Source: Carya illinoinensis
Lineage: Eukaryota; Streptophyta; Magnoliopsida; Fagales; Juglandaceae
Direction: 5' to 3'
Length of the DNA stretch: 64,000 bases
Assembly: GCF_018687715.1 (NCBI RefSeq)
Contig: NC_056758.1
Coordinates: 34,505,467 to 34,569,466, forward strand
A model generated the notes under the pieces. It was not told the DNA's origin, made no database searches, and saw nothing but the letters and a program-made list of their open reading frames with translations. Of the stretch, positions 46,258-62,359 are shown piece after piece (the first letter of the stretch is position 1; the number at the start of each line of letters is the position of its first letter). The position numbers and the translations under genes are program-made.

Positions 46258-46638
46258 CCTGGTTGGTTATGCAGTTAAGATGAGACGAGATGGGATAAAA
46301 TATTTTGAATAGTAGTAAATTTTTTTAATTAAAATGAGATGAAATAGTTTGTAAAAAAAATATGTTTAGATAGTGAGATGAGATGAGATAATTTTTAATT
46401 TTTAGAATTTGAAAAAGGTGTGAGTCCCACTATTTATAAAGAGCTGAATTGTGCACTTTTTATGTACTATTCACATTAGTTTTGAACTATTCATGCACTG
46501 TTTTTTACTGTTTATTATTGTTTATTTAAGTGGATATTTTTAAAACTTAAAAATGAAATATAGTGTTTTTGGATAGAGAAAAGTACTGCATGGTACAGAT
46601 GAGGTGAAAACATCTCATCTGTAATGGTTAACCTGGCC
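46258..46638. mobile_element. Harbinger-type (Tourist-like) MITE, TAA duplication
   Basis: Inverted ends CCTGGTTGGTTATGCAG and (reverse complement) GGCCAGGTTAACCATTACAG lead into GATGAGA-rich subterminal sequence. TAA flanks both sides (46255-46257 and 46639-46641), the duplication used by PIF/Harbinger elements. 381 bp, non-coding. Confidence 0.7.
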
Positions 46639-46959
46639 TAAATATATATTGAAAAATTACATATTTTCTTTCAATACATATCTTATTCTAAAATTATTTA
46701 TTTTCAGGCATATACGTGAAGAAGATATTATCTTCATATAATCATGTTTTAAATCGAAAGTAATTTTATAAAATAATATGTAAAAAATTAAGAAAATAAT
46801 GGCATATATTTTACAATAATATTGTGTAAAGAATTTTAAAAAAAATTATATGTCTATATTTTTTATTATTATAAAATATATTCAATACCAAACATACTAT
46901 CAAGTTCGTGAACTGAAGTTCGGTTTATGCCATCATTTGCCATGGTTGACCAGAATCTG

Positions 46960-47600
46960 TGTATGTTGCCCTTGTGGGGGTTAGAAATATTTAGGCCAAG
47001 CCTAGCTCACCAGGCCCATCAAGGAGCAAGAAGGGATTGGAGAGAGAGAGAGAGAGAGAGATATTAGGGAGTTAGGGGCAAGGGATCTCAGGGAGCCGGG
47101 GGTAGGTAAGGGGCTCTCATGGAATAGAGAAGGTGCTGTCAAGGGTTAAGAGGCAAGGGGGCATGAGTCAGAAAAGAGAGATAGTCGGGCACGCGACACT
47201 GGCAGGGCCTAACCATTGCAAGGGACATGCAGATAGAGCTAGCACCTTAAAATGAGAGGTCCAGATGACTTCTAAGAATCTTCGACTTCTTCTTCTTCAA
47301 CTCATTCTTCAGCCTCTAAACAGAGGGTTCTAGCGCAGGTGTTCATTTTTAGCAAACACTCAAGATCGCTATTGTACAAAGATAAATGAAAGGTTATAAG
47401 AGACTGTAAACAATAATATTATAGTAAATTTATCCTCCTAAAACACACATGGACGTAGGCATTATGCCAAAACATGTAAATATATGTGTCCATCTCTTTT
47501 ATTTTTTATACACTTATTTTCCTTTTCACTGCCATGATGTACACATTGTCACCATATAGCAGCACTGGATCATTGCCGGGGGAACACCGATCGAGGCTTG
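46960..47600 (+). mobile_element. LTR-like fragment
   Basis: Around 47400-47490, 'aatttatcctcctaaaacac', 'tggacgtaggcattatgcc' and 'catgtaaatatatgtgtc' reproduce the R/U5 pattern found in many plant LTRs. Upstream is a GA tract (47041-47060) and G-rich text. I found no second LTR, primer site or TSD, so extent and family are uncertain. Confidence 0.45.
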
Positions 47601-49390
47601 ATGGGTTGGGAATGACTTTTTTTCCTTTTCCGACCAGTTGTGCGATTTTTAGAGCATTAACAGTGACACCGTATGTGAGATCTGAACCAGTAAAACTTCC
47701 TCCAGATAAGTATACCCAGTTGCTCCACGCTTATTTTTATTAACGACATCGCAAAATCAGGCTTACCTATAAGGGCCTGCACATGGTACTTGCGGCTCAA
47801 GTAACCGAGCCACTCATCTTCTCGACCCAAGGAAGTAATTTATGCTTGTGACACATACAGTAGTAGGCGGGTACTGTGTATTTAGGTGCACAATACCACA
47901 CGAAACAAGACTATGTAGGGAACATACACAATATGAGGTAAGGGTGCACAGTGCCTTGTACTCATGTCCACTATGCATGACATGCACTGTGCCATGTACA
48001 GTGCACCATGTGGACCATCAGCGGGTTTTGGCCCTCCCACAACTGCCCCCTTTGCTGACCATGTGGACCATCGTCCACTCTGTGTGCACCTCACCATGCA
48101 CATGAGGCAATCACGAAGTCCAACTGCAGCACGGTCTGGGAGGGCATTGATTGAGACCTTTGTGATCTGCCAACGTTATCTGGCTGCCCCAATGTTGTCC
48201 CCGACACCTGCGACTGAGATGTGGTGGCCACTGACCTAGGAATGCGTCACCTTGGCCACGGTAAAGGGCTCACAACCTCTTGCCGTGAACCTAGTTGACT
48301 CGGTAATTTTTGACAGTAATTGTCCCCTCTTCCCCCAAGGGAGGCAGCCATGACGGAAGGACCACACGTCGTGGTCTTGCACGAGGAGAAGGCCTCACAA
48401 CCCATTACCACCATGGCACAGTAGGAGCTACATCAGCAACCAGGTGGTCCACTAATCACCTCTGTTCCCACCTGAATGACAACCTCCTGCAGTGGCCATG
48501 AGTGGGTGTCTCTATGGGGCACGACCCTTTGCACTCAGGATGTCTTCGAGCTCATGGTGGCCGCCCCCTCAGTAGTCCCTCGCTAGCACCCCCTCACCTT
48601 AGACCCATGCAGTGGTTGCCCAGTCCCCCTAGCTTGGACTGACACCTCATCTACTCGATATCCTTCGCTAGGGAAAGTCCCCTCTTCCTCAATTTGGGAA
48701 ACGCGGAACAGGAAGCATGGCTCGGGACATGCCATCATCAGCTCGGGAAACCTCCACTCAGACATACCCACATCTTGTTCGGGATTGACCTTCTCAACCC
48801 ACCAGCTCAAAACCTCCTCTGCCCCGGACTCACGCAGCTCGGGAAGCACATCGCGGGACTCACCTCGTCAGCTCAGGAAGCCTCCTCAACTAGAGAAAGT
48901 CACTGTCCTAATCAGGAAAGTTGTCTCACCGCATGGAATGCCCAGAAATCATATGCTCGAGAGCCACCTGCACGGGAGACACCAGCTTGAAAGCTATGCA
49001 CCTACTTGGAAGTCATCTGCTTGGGAACAACTCAGGGAATGGGAACCACGACTCAGGACTCCACTTGCGACTCAAAAAAAAAAAAAAACTCCACAGCTCG
49101 GGATTTTGTCACTCGAAAAAACTTCACAGCTTGGAACTCATGGCATCTGTTCAGGAATGTCTACACCGTTCGGGGAGTCAGCTGCACTTCATCTACATGG
49201 GAAGCACTGGCTCAGCAACCCACATGTTAGAGACCCATCCGTTTAGGGGTCACCATCACCGCCCCTCAGCTGGGGACTGTCTGTTAGGGAAGTCTTAGCT
49301 CGACAATCCATTAGCTCGGTACACTCGCCTCGATGGCTCGGATTTTATCTACCTAAGCTTAAAGCATGGGAGAGTTATATAGTAGGACAC

Positions 49391-49395
<5 letters not shown>
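47601..49395. other. C-rich repeat-derived sequence, no gene
   Basis: The GC content differs from the surroundings. Overlapping open frames occur in several phases, as expected for stop-poor C-rich DNA. Degenerate 'cagctcgggaa' motifs recur many times between about 48.7 and 49.35 kb. It may be the interior of a non-autonomous LTR element adjoining the fragment at 46960-47600. Confidence 0.5.

Positions 49396-49477
<82 letters not shown>
49396..49477 (+). repeat. (GA)n microsatellite, about 41 units
   Basis: A long, nearly perfect GA run. Confidence 0.96.
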
Positions 49478-49479
<2 letters not shown>

Positions 49480-49673
49480 AACGGTAGATAATTTTTCAGT
49501 CAAGCAAAAGGATTGACTACAACGGCTAAAACTCTCTGATTTGTCTCTCTCAAAATTTGTGTAAATTCATTTCTACTAACGAAACCACTTCCTGGAGTGC
49601 GGAACACCGACCATGTAGCCCCGTGCTCTGATAGAGCAATTCAGTATGAACAAATGCCTCTGTAAACAAAGTT

Positions 49674-49922
49674 GAGTCTCTAGACTTGTCGTGGTACAAC
49701 GGTCAAACACAAGTCCCTAAACTTGTCAACTCATGCGCCATGAAGTCGGATCCCTAAACTCATGTGGGATAAGGCCAAGTCTCTAGACTCACCGATCCCC
49801 CGTTCAATAAAGCCAAGTCCCTAGACTCGCCACAAAATTGAGTCCCTAGACTCACTTGCCGACCCCCCATTCAACAAAACTGAGTGCCTAGACTCACAAT
49901 AAAGTTGGGTCCCTAGGCTCTC
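49674..49922 (+). repeat. Degenerate repeat of an ~16-bp 'agtccctagactcac' unit
   Basis: Copies at about 49674, 49711, 49748, 49777, 49815, 49840, 49882 and 49907, spaced 25-42 bp. Each is flanked by short C/A-rich linkers. Confidence 0.75.
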
Positions 49923-49929
49923 TAAAATA

Positions 49930-51262
49930 TTGTTGAATTTGATATGTGACAGGCATTTTGTGGAGATTGAATGTGTATTTGTAAAATATTAAAAATATTA
50001 CAAAAATTATTATTAAAATATATAATATTATAATATTATTTTGATTTTGAAATGGTTAGTCTAATGTGGATCTATATCTCTATTGGTTTGGATTTTAATC
50101 AAAAGTTTTAGTTTGAGTCCAAATTTAGACTTGGCAATGTGCCAATACTCCAAGGGTAGTAGTTACCTAGATTCCAAACCAAAAATTTCTCTGTTTTCTT
50201 TCCCCTCATTTTTCTCCTGCATGGCGTACAACTCACAACTCACAGCTCTAGTTTATCATTTCTTCATCTTTTGTCTTTTTGCTCTTCTCCTTCGCCTCCT
50301 CTATTTCTCAGCTTTCTCTTCTAGAGAGTCACGGTTGTAGCTCTCCAAGCATTGATCAGGTGGTTTCCGTGCATGGAAAGCCACAGGCCCACAACCATGG
50401 CTCTACGAGTGTGGATCTGGTGGGTCTTCAAGCGCATATTTAATCAAGAATGGACTCCAAAACACAAATGGTGGTTGTGTTTTGTTTATTTCTACTTTGT
50501 TGGTTGTGATATGGTGTAGGTGTGTCAAATTATGTTTATGAGTTGTATTCGTGCTGTGTCAAGATATGTATATTATAGTATATGGATCAATCCAAACACG
50601 ACCTGTTAAACTTATCGTACCAAACTTTCAAACTCTAACACGACTCATTTAGTATAACGAGTTGATACGACATGATCAGTTAGTTAATATTACGAAATTA
50701 GTTAACAACCTGACTTGAATCGTTTCATCCCATTTAATAGGTTGAACAAACTCGAAATTAACCCGTTTCACATGATAAAGTTTAGCATAATTTTATATAA
50801 ATATTAAAATCATAATGTCTATAAAAAAATATAAAACTAACTACAAGTCCAAAATTACAATCCAAACTATAAAAATATCGAAATTAAAATCTCAACAATT
50901 TTACTTTTAGTTATAAATGTATTAATTGTAATTTTAACTTTCTTAACGGGTCAACCTGTTTTGACCTGAACCCTTTAAGACTAAACCCAAACCGCTATTA
51001 TCGTGTTATATTTGTGTTGAGTTAATGAATCGTGTCACATATTACTATTTCGTTACTATGGCTATGATATGATTTTTTGTTGTGATACAGTAGCACTAAG
51101 TTTGGAGATCTAGACAATGGATTGAGCCACCCGTCCATCTGTCAAACAGATAGAGCTAGAGATATATGGTGGCAAGGATGGGTTGGGTCCGGGAGAAAAA
51201 CTAACTCCATGTCCAAACGAGGGCGAGGTGCATAAGGGCCTGCTAATACAAATCTAAGTAGT
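49930..51262. other. Intergenic region
   Basis: No gene. Between 50.6 and 51.1 kb, 'acgactcatttag' and 'cgggtcaacctgttttgacc' are typical of subterminal parts of plant hAT elements, but clear ends were not found. Confidence 0.45.
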
Positions 51263-51920
51263 AGGGGTGTACAAGAAACCTACAAACCGGCCGTGACCAA
51301 CACAGACCGACCGCCGGAGTCAGGAATCGGCCAGAACCGCTAGGGAATCGGTCGGCGGGCGGTAAAAAATTAACAAAACCGATATCCGTCGGTTCAGTCG
51401 CAGTTTGAGGCCGGCTCAAACTGCTAAACCGGCTGACCACATATACATATATATATATTTTTTTAATTTATAACTAGATAAAACAACACCATTCCACTTA
51501 AACTTAAGTGGAACAATATCGTTTGATGCTATCAGTTGTGATTAAAACACATGTAAAAGATGTTGTTTGTATTAAAGCAAACAACATCATTTTATTTATG
51601 AGAAACGAAAAAAAAAATTAAGTAGAACGATGCCGTTGGATTTAAAACCAAACGGCGTCGTTTTGATCTCCTTCTTCTTCTTCTTTCCTGATTCACCTGG
51701 GTTTCACAGCCTCTCTCTCTCTCTCTCATCTGTAACTCTCTCTGAGAACCAGCGCCACTAGAGGAATTGAGAATCGACCGTGAACCGCCCAGAGTAGATA
51801 TGGACGGTTTTCTACCTCCCCATCGACTGGTTACGATCGGTTACTTTGGCAAATCTCACCTCGTCGGTTGACGTCGGTTTTATCCAAAAACCGTGTCGAT
51901 AAGGTCGATTTTCACCCATA
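51263..51920. mobile_element. Non-autonomous hAT element, probable
   Basis: The ends (T)AGGGGTGTACAAG and, in reverse complement, GTATGGGTGAAAATCG bound inverted arms rich in 'ccgaccg..g', 'aaccgcta..gaatcggtcgg' and 'cggttttatccaaaaaccg'. The flanking 8-mers taagtagt (51255-51262) and taagaaga (51921-51928) agree at 6 of 8. No transposase. A CT-rich leader-like segment in the middle could be captured sequence. Confidence 0.55.
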
Positions 51921-52465
51921 CTAAGAAGATTCAAGCATTAGCTTGTCATACGAAGAGTCATGACACGTTTCCTTTTCCTTAATTAATGGGTATCATCAAG
52001 CAAAAACATATATCTTTTGAGTAAAGCTACACCTATCAAAAAAAGTCACAGTAAAAGTCACCGAATGCAGCACATTTTTTAAAAAAAATTTCGATTTCTT
52101 TTTTGATTCTTTTTTTATATTCTTAATTTTTTTAAAAGAAAATCACAAAATCACTTGAAAAAATGGACTTAATCTCTAAGCTAAAAAAAAAATATAATAA
52201 TTCGGTAAAAGAAAAAAACCTCCCGAATTATGGAGGTTTAGCATCTCTCCTATCTTTTTGTTGTGACATGTAGGGCTGACATTGCGGGCAGGTTTTGGTG
52301 TAAACTGTAGTCTACCCCTCACCCCCATAAGGGGCTGCTGTAACACCACTCCCACCGTCCCGAGCTAGCCCACCCTACATCCAGGTCGCACCCATCCTAC
52401 TGGTAGATAGATGTGACACTCATATAAAAAACCCAACTTGCCGCGGCCCTGATTAAGGGTAGGAA

Positions 52466-52849
52466 CAATGTTTTAAACTCTGTATAGGATGTCGTATTAG
52501 TGAAGGTATTAAAATGAAATATTTTGATATTAATATTGTTTTTTATATTATTAATATGTAAATAAATTATATATATAAATATATATAAATTATATTTTAA
52601 AATAATAATTTATATATAAATAAATTATATATATAAATTATAAATAATCTAATCTGAATTGAGAATAAATAAATGAGTTTGTAATTTAAAAAAAATAAAA
52701 AGAAAATAAAAATTGAAATATCGATCGGCACAAGTTAAAATATCGGCAGATACGATCATTGGCCAGTATTTAGACATGACGAAATAAGTAAATTTTTTTT
52801 ACCCAACTAGTGACCGGCCGTACCGGTACGATAAGAAATTTAAAACACT
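52466..52849. mobile_element. hAT-type MITE related to 19319-20050
   Basis: The ends CAATGTTTTAAACTC and (reverse complement) AGTGTTTTAAATTTC are followed by inverted arms such as 'gtatttagacatgacg' and 'ggccgtaccggtacg'. The flanks ggtaggaa (52458-52465) and ggtaggag (52850-52857) match at 7 of 8. The interior is A/T-rich and non-coding. Confidence 0.65.
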
Positions 52850-52859
52850 GGTAGGAGTT

Positions 52860-53938
52860 CCACCCATTATCCTTACGAGTGGCGGCAGATTGGGTCGGGT
52901 GGGCCAAGGGACAGTCCCCATTGCGAAGCACCAGGAACATGCATACAAAAAGGTGTCGATCTATGGAACTGGAACTAGAGGCGCACTACGATAGTTCTGA
53001 ACTTTGGATAAGTCATGATGATTTGGAGTTTGTACTAGCTATGATAGTCTTGACTTCCCTTCATAATCCTCTATATATATATATATATATATCTTATCAA
53101 AATAATAATAATAATATATATAGCACTATTATTAGATTTGTTGCCTGATTTGATAACCATTATATCAAATCCCAACTAATCAAATTTAATGGGCGTACCT
53201 CCAACCCAAGGATATGTTTTGCAGTGCAAGTTATGTCAGAGTCCACTCTCTCTCTCTCTCTCTCTAAAGGTATGATTCTTGGGGCCGAGCAAAATCATGC
53301 CATAGACTCTATAATTCACATGCGAACGTTTGTTGTCAAAGGTTAATTCGGAAGAGAGAGGGGGGGGGGGGGGGGGGGGGGGGTCCCAATTGTTCAACGC
53401 ATCACATGGACAATACTCATGATGCGTTGAACAATACTCATTTCAGTTCCAAAATCTACCGGCAGATGCACTCGAACCTTGCCAAATGGACCCCAGAATT
53501 ACACCCCCTCAAATCATTACAAAGTCTTGCTCATCAGAAGCCTACTCCACTTCACAGATCAATGGCAAAAGCAAGCAAGCGCACTGAAATATTCTTCCTT
53601 GGCGGGGGAAAGTTCCATGTTTGAACGGCACTGAAGAGTTGGGAAGATTAATTAATTTGTTATAGCTTAGACATATTTATGCTTAGATATTGCTGAATAT
53701 CTATTATCACTCCAAACAGAGATTTTCAGCCATCCGCACCACCGCAACAAAACCTACCGGCCAGCACCAGCATTTCCATTTCTCAAAAGGCGCACTTTGG
53801 GTGGATGGCATAAGATCAGCTTGATATGTCTGCAGCTAGCGCACGAGCAAAATGCTTTAGCCACTTACAGAGCCGTATCCTTCACTTTCATCTTCTCCAC
53901 CATCAACCTAATCCACCTATGATCACATTGATATTACT
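52860..53938. other. Intergenic region
   Basis: No gene. It holds AT/AAT microsatellites (about 53080-53125), a CT run (about 53240-53264) and a 24-base poly(G) tract. The distal part is the promoter of the subtilase gene. Confidence 0.5.
53360..53383. repeat. poly(G) tract, 24 bases
   Basis: Such a long G homopolymer is rare in plant DNA and prone to sequencing length error. Confidence 0.9.
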
Positions 53939-53939
53939 G

Positions 53940-53949
53940 CTATATAAAG
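53940..53949 (+). promoter_or_regulatory. TATA box of the subtilase gene
   Basis: CTATATAAAG lies about 75 bp before the preferred ATG at 54023. Transcription about 30 bp downstream would begin near 53970-53978, at or after the alternative in-frame ATG at 53969, which supports the 54023 start. Confidence 0.6.
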
Positions 53950-54022
53950 CACCGTCCGGGTTCTTGAAATGACCATCTCGATCGTTCATTCAAAGACTCT
54001 AATTAAGGTACAAGTACGGGGA

Positions 54023-58256
<4,234 letters not shown>

Positions 58257-58920
58257 GGAGCGTTTTCTTGACGATTATGATGGGTATTTTTATAATAATG
58301 TAGATAAGTTTTTACACAACACATACCCCGGTAACTTGAGAGCAATGCATTTCTATCTCCAGATGTAAAATATCTGTAAGTACACACCAATCCGCACTTG
58401 TCCTTCCGTCTATTAACTAGATTTCTCATACAAAAGGGTTGAAACTCATGATCTTGAGCTGCGGAACTCACCGTTGGGGAAAAGAAAATAATAATCGATG
58501 AATGATGAGCCATGCACTTCGAGAATATTGACAATGTTGAAATATGGATTGACTTTCGCTCCTGTGCGCTTATTGCACATATTTTTTGATGGGTAGTGAT
58601 AGGCTTACTATCCTAGTATTATCTATCTACTAGTCATGTATATATCAAGTTTTTTTTTTTTTAAATATTTTTTTAACATCTTTAATCATTAAGAAAAAAT
58701 TAAAAAAATATATAACTTTATCAATATTCACTTTCTTAATCATTAAGTAAAATAAAAATTTATAAAAAAAATCAAATAAAAAAAGAGTAATAAATAAATA
58801 GTAATGTAGTAAATACTATCATTTTTCTCTTTTGATAGGTTATTCTTTCACACCAGCTATCATCTACAACCTTTTACAACTATATTATATATAATTCATC
58901 TCCCGGGTCCCAACCAAGGC
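58257..58920. other. Subtilase 3' UTR and intergenic DNA
   Basis: The early part is probably 3' UTR. A foldback A/T segment at about 58588-58845 ('gggtagtgataggcttacta' against reverse-complement 'aaaatgatagtatttacta') looks like another MITE. Confidence 0.45.
58588..58845. mobile_element. Foldback MITE-like element
   Basis: The inverted ends (AGTGATAGGCTTACTA and ATGATAGTATTTACTA in reverse complement) enclose palindromic A/T sequence. No TSD was established. Confidence 0.35.
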
Positions 58921-60102
58921 TTCCGCTTCCGCTTTTATTCCGTTAAAAACAGTTCGATATCGGGTAATCATCCGATGCGAAATTGTAAAATAACCGGTTG
59001 CACAACGGCGCCGTTTTTTCATTTTTGTTTGAATTTAGGCTTCCATCTCCATTCGTCCGTTCTTCGATACTTCACTCGTCTCCCAAGTCCCAAGTTCCCA
59101 ACTCCATCGCTCTCAGACTCTCGCAGCTTCAGCCTCCGCCGCTCTCAGCCTCTCTCAGTCGCATCTTCACTCTCTCAGGTAAGGATTATCTGACCTGTTA
59201 GGGTTAGGGTTTGGGTTTGTAAGGTTCCAATAATCATAGGTCGAGTGGAAGAACATCTCGGTTGGTGTAGATCTGAGCTTTCATAATGGGGAACCGAATT
59301 TCCGCATAATATATTAATAGGGACGTAAATTTAATTGAAGGCTTTGTTCGTTTGTTATGGTTGGAAATGTTTTCAGCTTTTCGTGTGTTTGGTATGGGTG
59401 AAAAGTTAGAATAAGGGAAAATGACTTGTCGAAGACGAAAGTCCATTGAAATTTAATTTAATTTTGATGTGCTGAATCCTTCCTTTTCGTCCAGAGAAAA
59501 TCGTCCCAAAAATTCTCTGTATCGATTCATAGCTGTAAGATCTCAAATGGCCTGTACACCTTTTCGTTCATAATTCTTGATATTGCTTCTGGCTTTTAGG
59601 GCCGTCCTTCCTTTTGGTCCACCCACCTATACATTTAGGGTACTCCTGTGTGTTTACATATCCTCTGCTGGAGGTGCTCCAGTTTGTAAAACCATTGCAG
59701 TCTGTCTACAATGGTTTCAATAATACTCAGAAAACACACTAATATACAAACCTTCCATAAAAGTGGCGGGAGTTGTTTCTCCCTACGGAAAAGAAAAATC
59801 ACTCTCCTCGAAAAACACACTAATGATTCCTTGTTGATCTATGTTTCCTTCTCCCTTCATACAAAGTTTAACTGCAAGTTGCTTCAATCCCTTATTGTGG
59901 GCCCTCTTCTCATTTTTCTCCACTAATTTTCTCTCTGCCTCTAATTCCTCTTCCAATTTCAAACACAGCTGATAAAAATACATCAAAGCTCATCAGATTA
60001 ACATACTCCTTCATCAAACTGTTTTTGTCGAAGTAAGAGATTTTTGTGGGGTTTTTATGTTCTCAAAAACCCTTCAAATATATATAATTCTTCATTGATA
60101 TC

Positions 60103-60850
60103 TAGGGCTGCAAATGAACCGAATCGAGTCAAATTTGAACAAGAGTACTCAAGCTTGATTAACATGTTTACTCACTCGAACTCGAATAAAACTCAAATAT
60201 CCTTACTCAACTCGGTTCATTAGCAGTTAATGTTGTTTGAATTTGACTCGAGCTTGACTAAAAGTAAACAAATGATTCAAGCTCAAACTCGATTTTTTTT
60301 TTTTTTTTGAAATTTCTAATCTTATGTTTTGATTAATTAATAAAAAAAAATTTAAATTTTACAAAAAAAACTCAAACCATTTAACTATTCAACCAAATAA
60401 TTTTGATTTAAAGTTCTTATGGTATAACTTTTTTTTATAAAAATAACTTATAGTTATAAATTAAAAGAATAATACACAAGATAAATTTAATAAACTAAAC
60501 TATTTAATACATATAGATAATATAATAAATCAATAGTTGTTGTTGTATGATATATTATTATACAAAGTATCCTATACATATTTTGGGAACATAACATATC
60601 TATATTAAATAAGGTAAACTACAAATAAATTAATAATATATAATTAAGTATATAAAATATAACTAACGTGTAATATATATAACACATACATATATAAAAC
60701 ATATTACGAGCTTCAAAACGAGCTTATACGAGTTTTGTTCACGAGTCTAAACCGAGTCGAGCCGAGTTTATACGAATTTTGCTCGTTTAATATTTGAACA
60801 TATATTTGTATTTACGAACATCCCATTTATTAAATGAACCGAGTTCAACA
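60103..60850. mobile_element. hAT-like remnant
   Basis: The left end TAGGGCTGCAAATGAACCGA with following 'actcgaactcgaataaaact' is typical of plant hAT subterminal sequence. The right arm ('aaaacgagcttatacgag', 'aaaccgagtcgagccgag') is its inverted partner. The right terminus is not clear, so it is probably truncated. Confidence 0.5.
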
Positions 60851-61419
60851 CACAGATCAATATAACACTCATTCTAAGGGTACTGAATTAATTACATGAA
60901 TGTAAAGACAAATGTTTGGATATATAGTACTATTGATGCAACTCTATAAACAATCGTGGTATCTGCATATATGTAATGCTTGTTCTGAACAAAGTTTATG
61001 GGTGCTTGGATGGTTGAATAGGCTTTATATTGGTTGCTTGTTTGTGCTTGATGGTCTAAAATGAAATTGTGTTGTTATCATAATTTAATAGCCCAAGAAG
61101 GGGGGAAAATAAAAAAAGAAAACACCAAAATCTGATGCTCTTGCTTTATCTCAAATTGTAGTTGAACCTTGTAGAACCTAGTGCTGATATGCCTTCACCG
61201 GGGTCTGAATCAATCCCCAATGTGATTCATTTGGTTCATCCATGCATTAATAAAAACCAGCTCCACAACTTGTTATTTGGATATATTGGTTTGTACTTGT
61301 ATTTGAGTGACCTTTAGGCATTAATAACTCTTAGGAGAGATTTTTTTTTAAACAACTTGTGAGTAGTACTACTGATGATGAGTTGTCACGTATTTCACAG
61401 TTAAAATTTGATTCATTTA

Positions 61420-61661
61420 GGCCTTGTTTGGATGTTAAGCTCAGTTGAGATGGTGGAGTGAGTTTTGTGGGGCCTACCTAAGATGAGTTTAGATGTTAAG
61501 ATGAGTTTTGATGTATTTATGGGAAGTTGAAAAGGGTTGTGGGTCCCGTGTATAAAGAGGTTTTGAGTTGAGATGAGTTTAGTGATTTGAGAGTTGGGTG
61601 TTTGGATGTTAGACTCAACTTAAAATTAGATTGAACTTTAGTCCAATTTCCAAATAGAGCC
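61420..61661. mobile_element. Harbinger-type (Tourist-like) MITE, TTA duplication
   Basis: The ends GGCCTTGTTTGGATGTTAAG and (reverse complement) GGCTCTATTTGGAAATTGG are flanked by TTA on both sides (61417-61419 and 61662-61664), as for PIF/Harbinger elements. The 242-bp interior is G/T-rich with repeated 'gatgagttt'. Confidence 0.78.
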
Positions 61662-62359
61662 TTACTCATCCATGCATTGCCTTTTCTGTTTTTCATCAGT
61701 TTGTTCTACTGCTTGTGTTTTTCAGGTTATGTACTGTTACAGTATGTTGGTTTTGCTGCCCATTGAGACATTTTGTAAGTTTTAAAGCGAAAAAAATACA
61801 GAAAATTAATCGCATAATGTTTACTCATCCATGCATTACCTTTTTTTCTTTTTGGTTCTTTGTACTGCTGATCTATAGATGATCTATTGCCCCTTTTTTT
61901 TTGGGTCCTACCTTTAAGCTTGTGTTCACTATTTTATCATAGTTGAACAACTGATCTACCCTATGAGCACTGCCCCTTGACCAACGCCTTGTTATCACAC
62001 GTATGTGACTTTCTCTTGTTTATTAGTTTGGTTTAGATGGATTTGAAGCACTTTTCAGTACATTAGACAAAAAGATATTTGTGACTTGAATGCCCGGAGA
62101 TTTACTTGAAATTGTTGTTTATGCAGGAGTTCATGCTTTTAAGGAGATTGCAAGGCTTGCCACTCATACTATCCTGGCTGCATGTGGTTTAGAGCACCGT
62201 ATGTCTGGGTTTCACCCCTTCCGGAGCTCAGCGTGCAGCCGCACTCAACATATTCAGCATCTCCACAAGTCCAGTCTAATGCCTAATTCTTGCCGAGAAT
62301 GCTTTTGTATATTTGTAAAGGATGTTGTCTGTAATGTTTCAGAAAGTGAGTTGTATTGA

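Larger units (their letters stand above)
59040..62355 (+). other. Possible spliced transcript of unknown nature
   Basis: A pyrimidine-rich, leader-like segment (about 59040-59178) ends in a strong donor, CTCAG|GTAAGG. It is preceded by a promoter-like, GC-richer stretch. A possible last exon follows a TATGCAG acceptor at about 62127. There the longest in-phase readings are short: MLLRRLQGLPLILSWLHVV in one frame, and a 78-codon frame from VHAFKEIARLATHTILA in another. I recognise neither. It may be a small-protein gene, a long non-coding RNA or a truncated gene. Confidence 0.3.

Noticed and set aside
48785..49298. Overlapping 125- and 153-codon frames
   Set aside because: Open in several phases at once, repetitive and C-rich, with no family features; typical of stop-poor repeat DNA.
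53969..54022. Earlier ATG for the subtilase
   Set aside because: It would bury the signal peptide behind 18 basic/polar residues and lies at or before the start expected from the TATA box at 53940.
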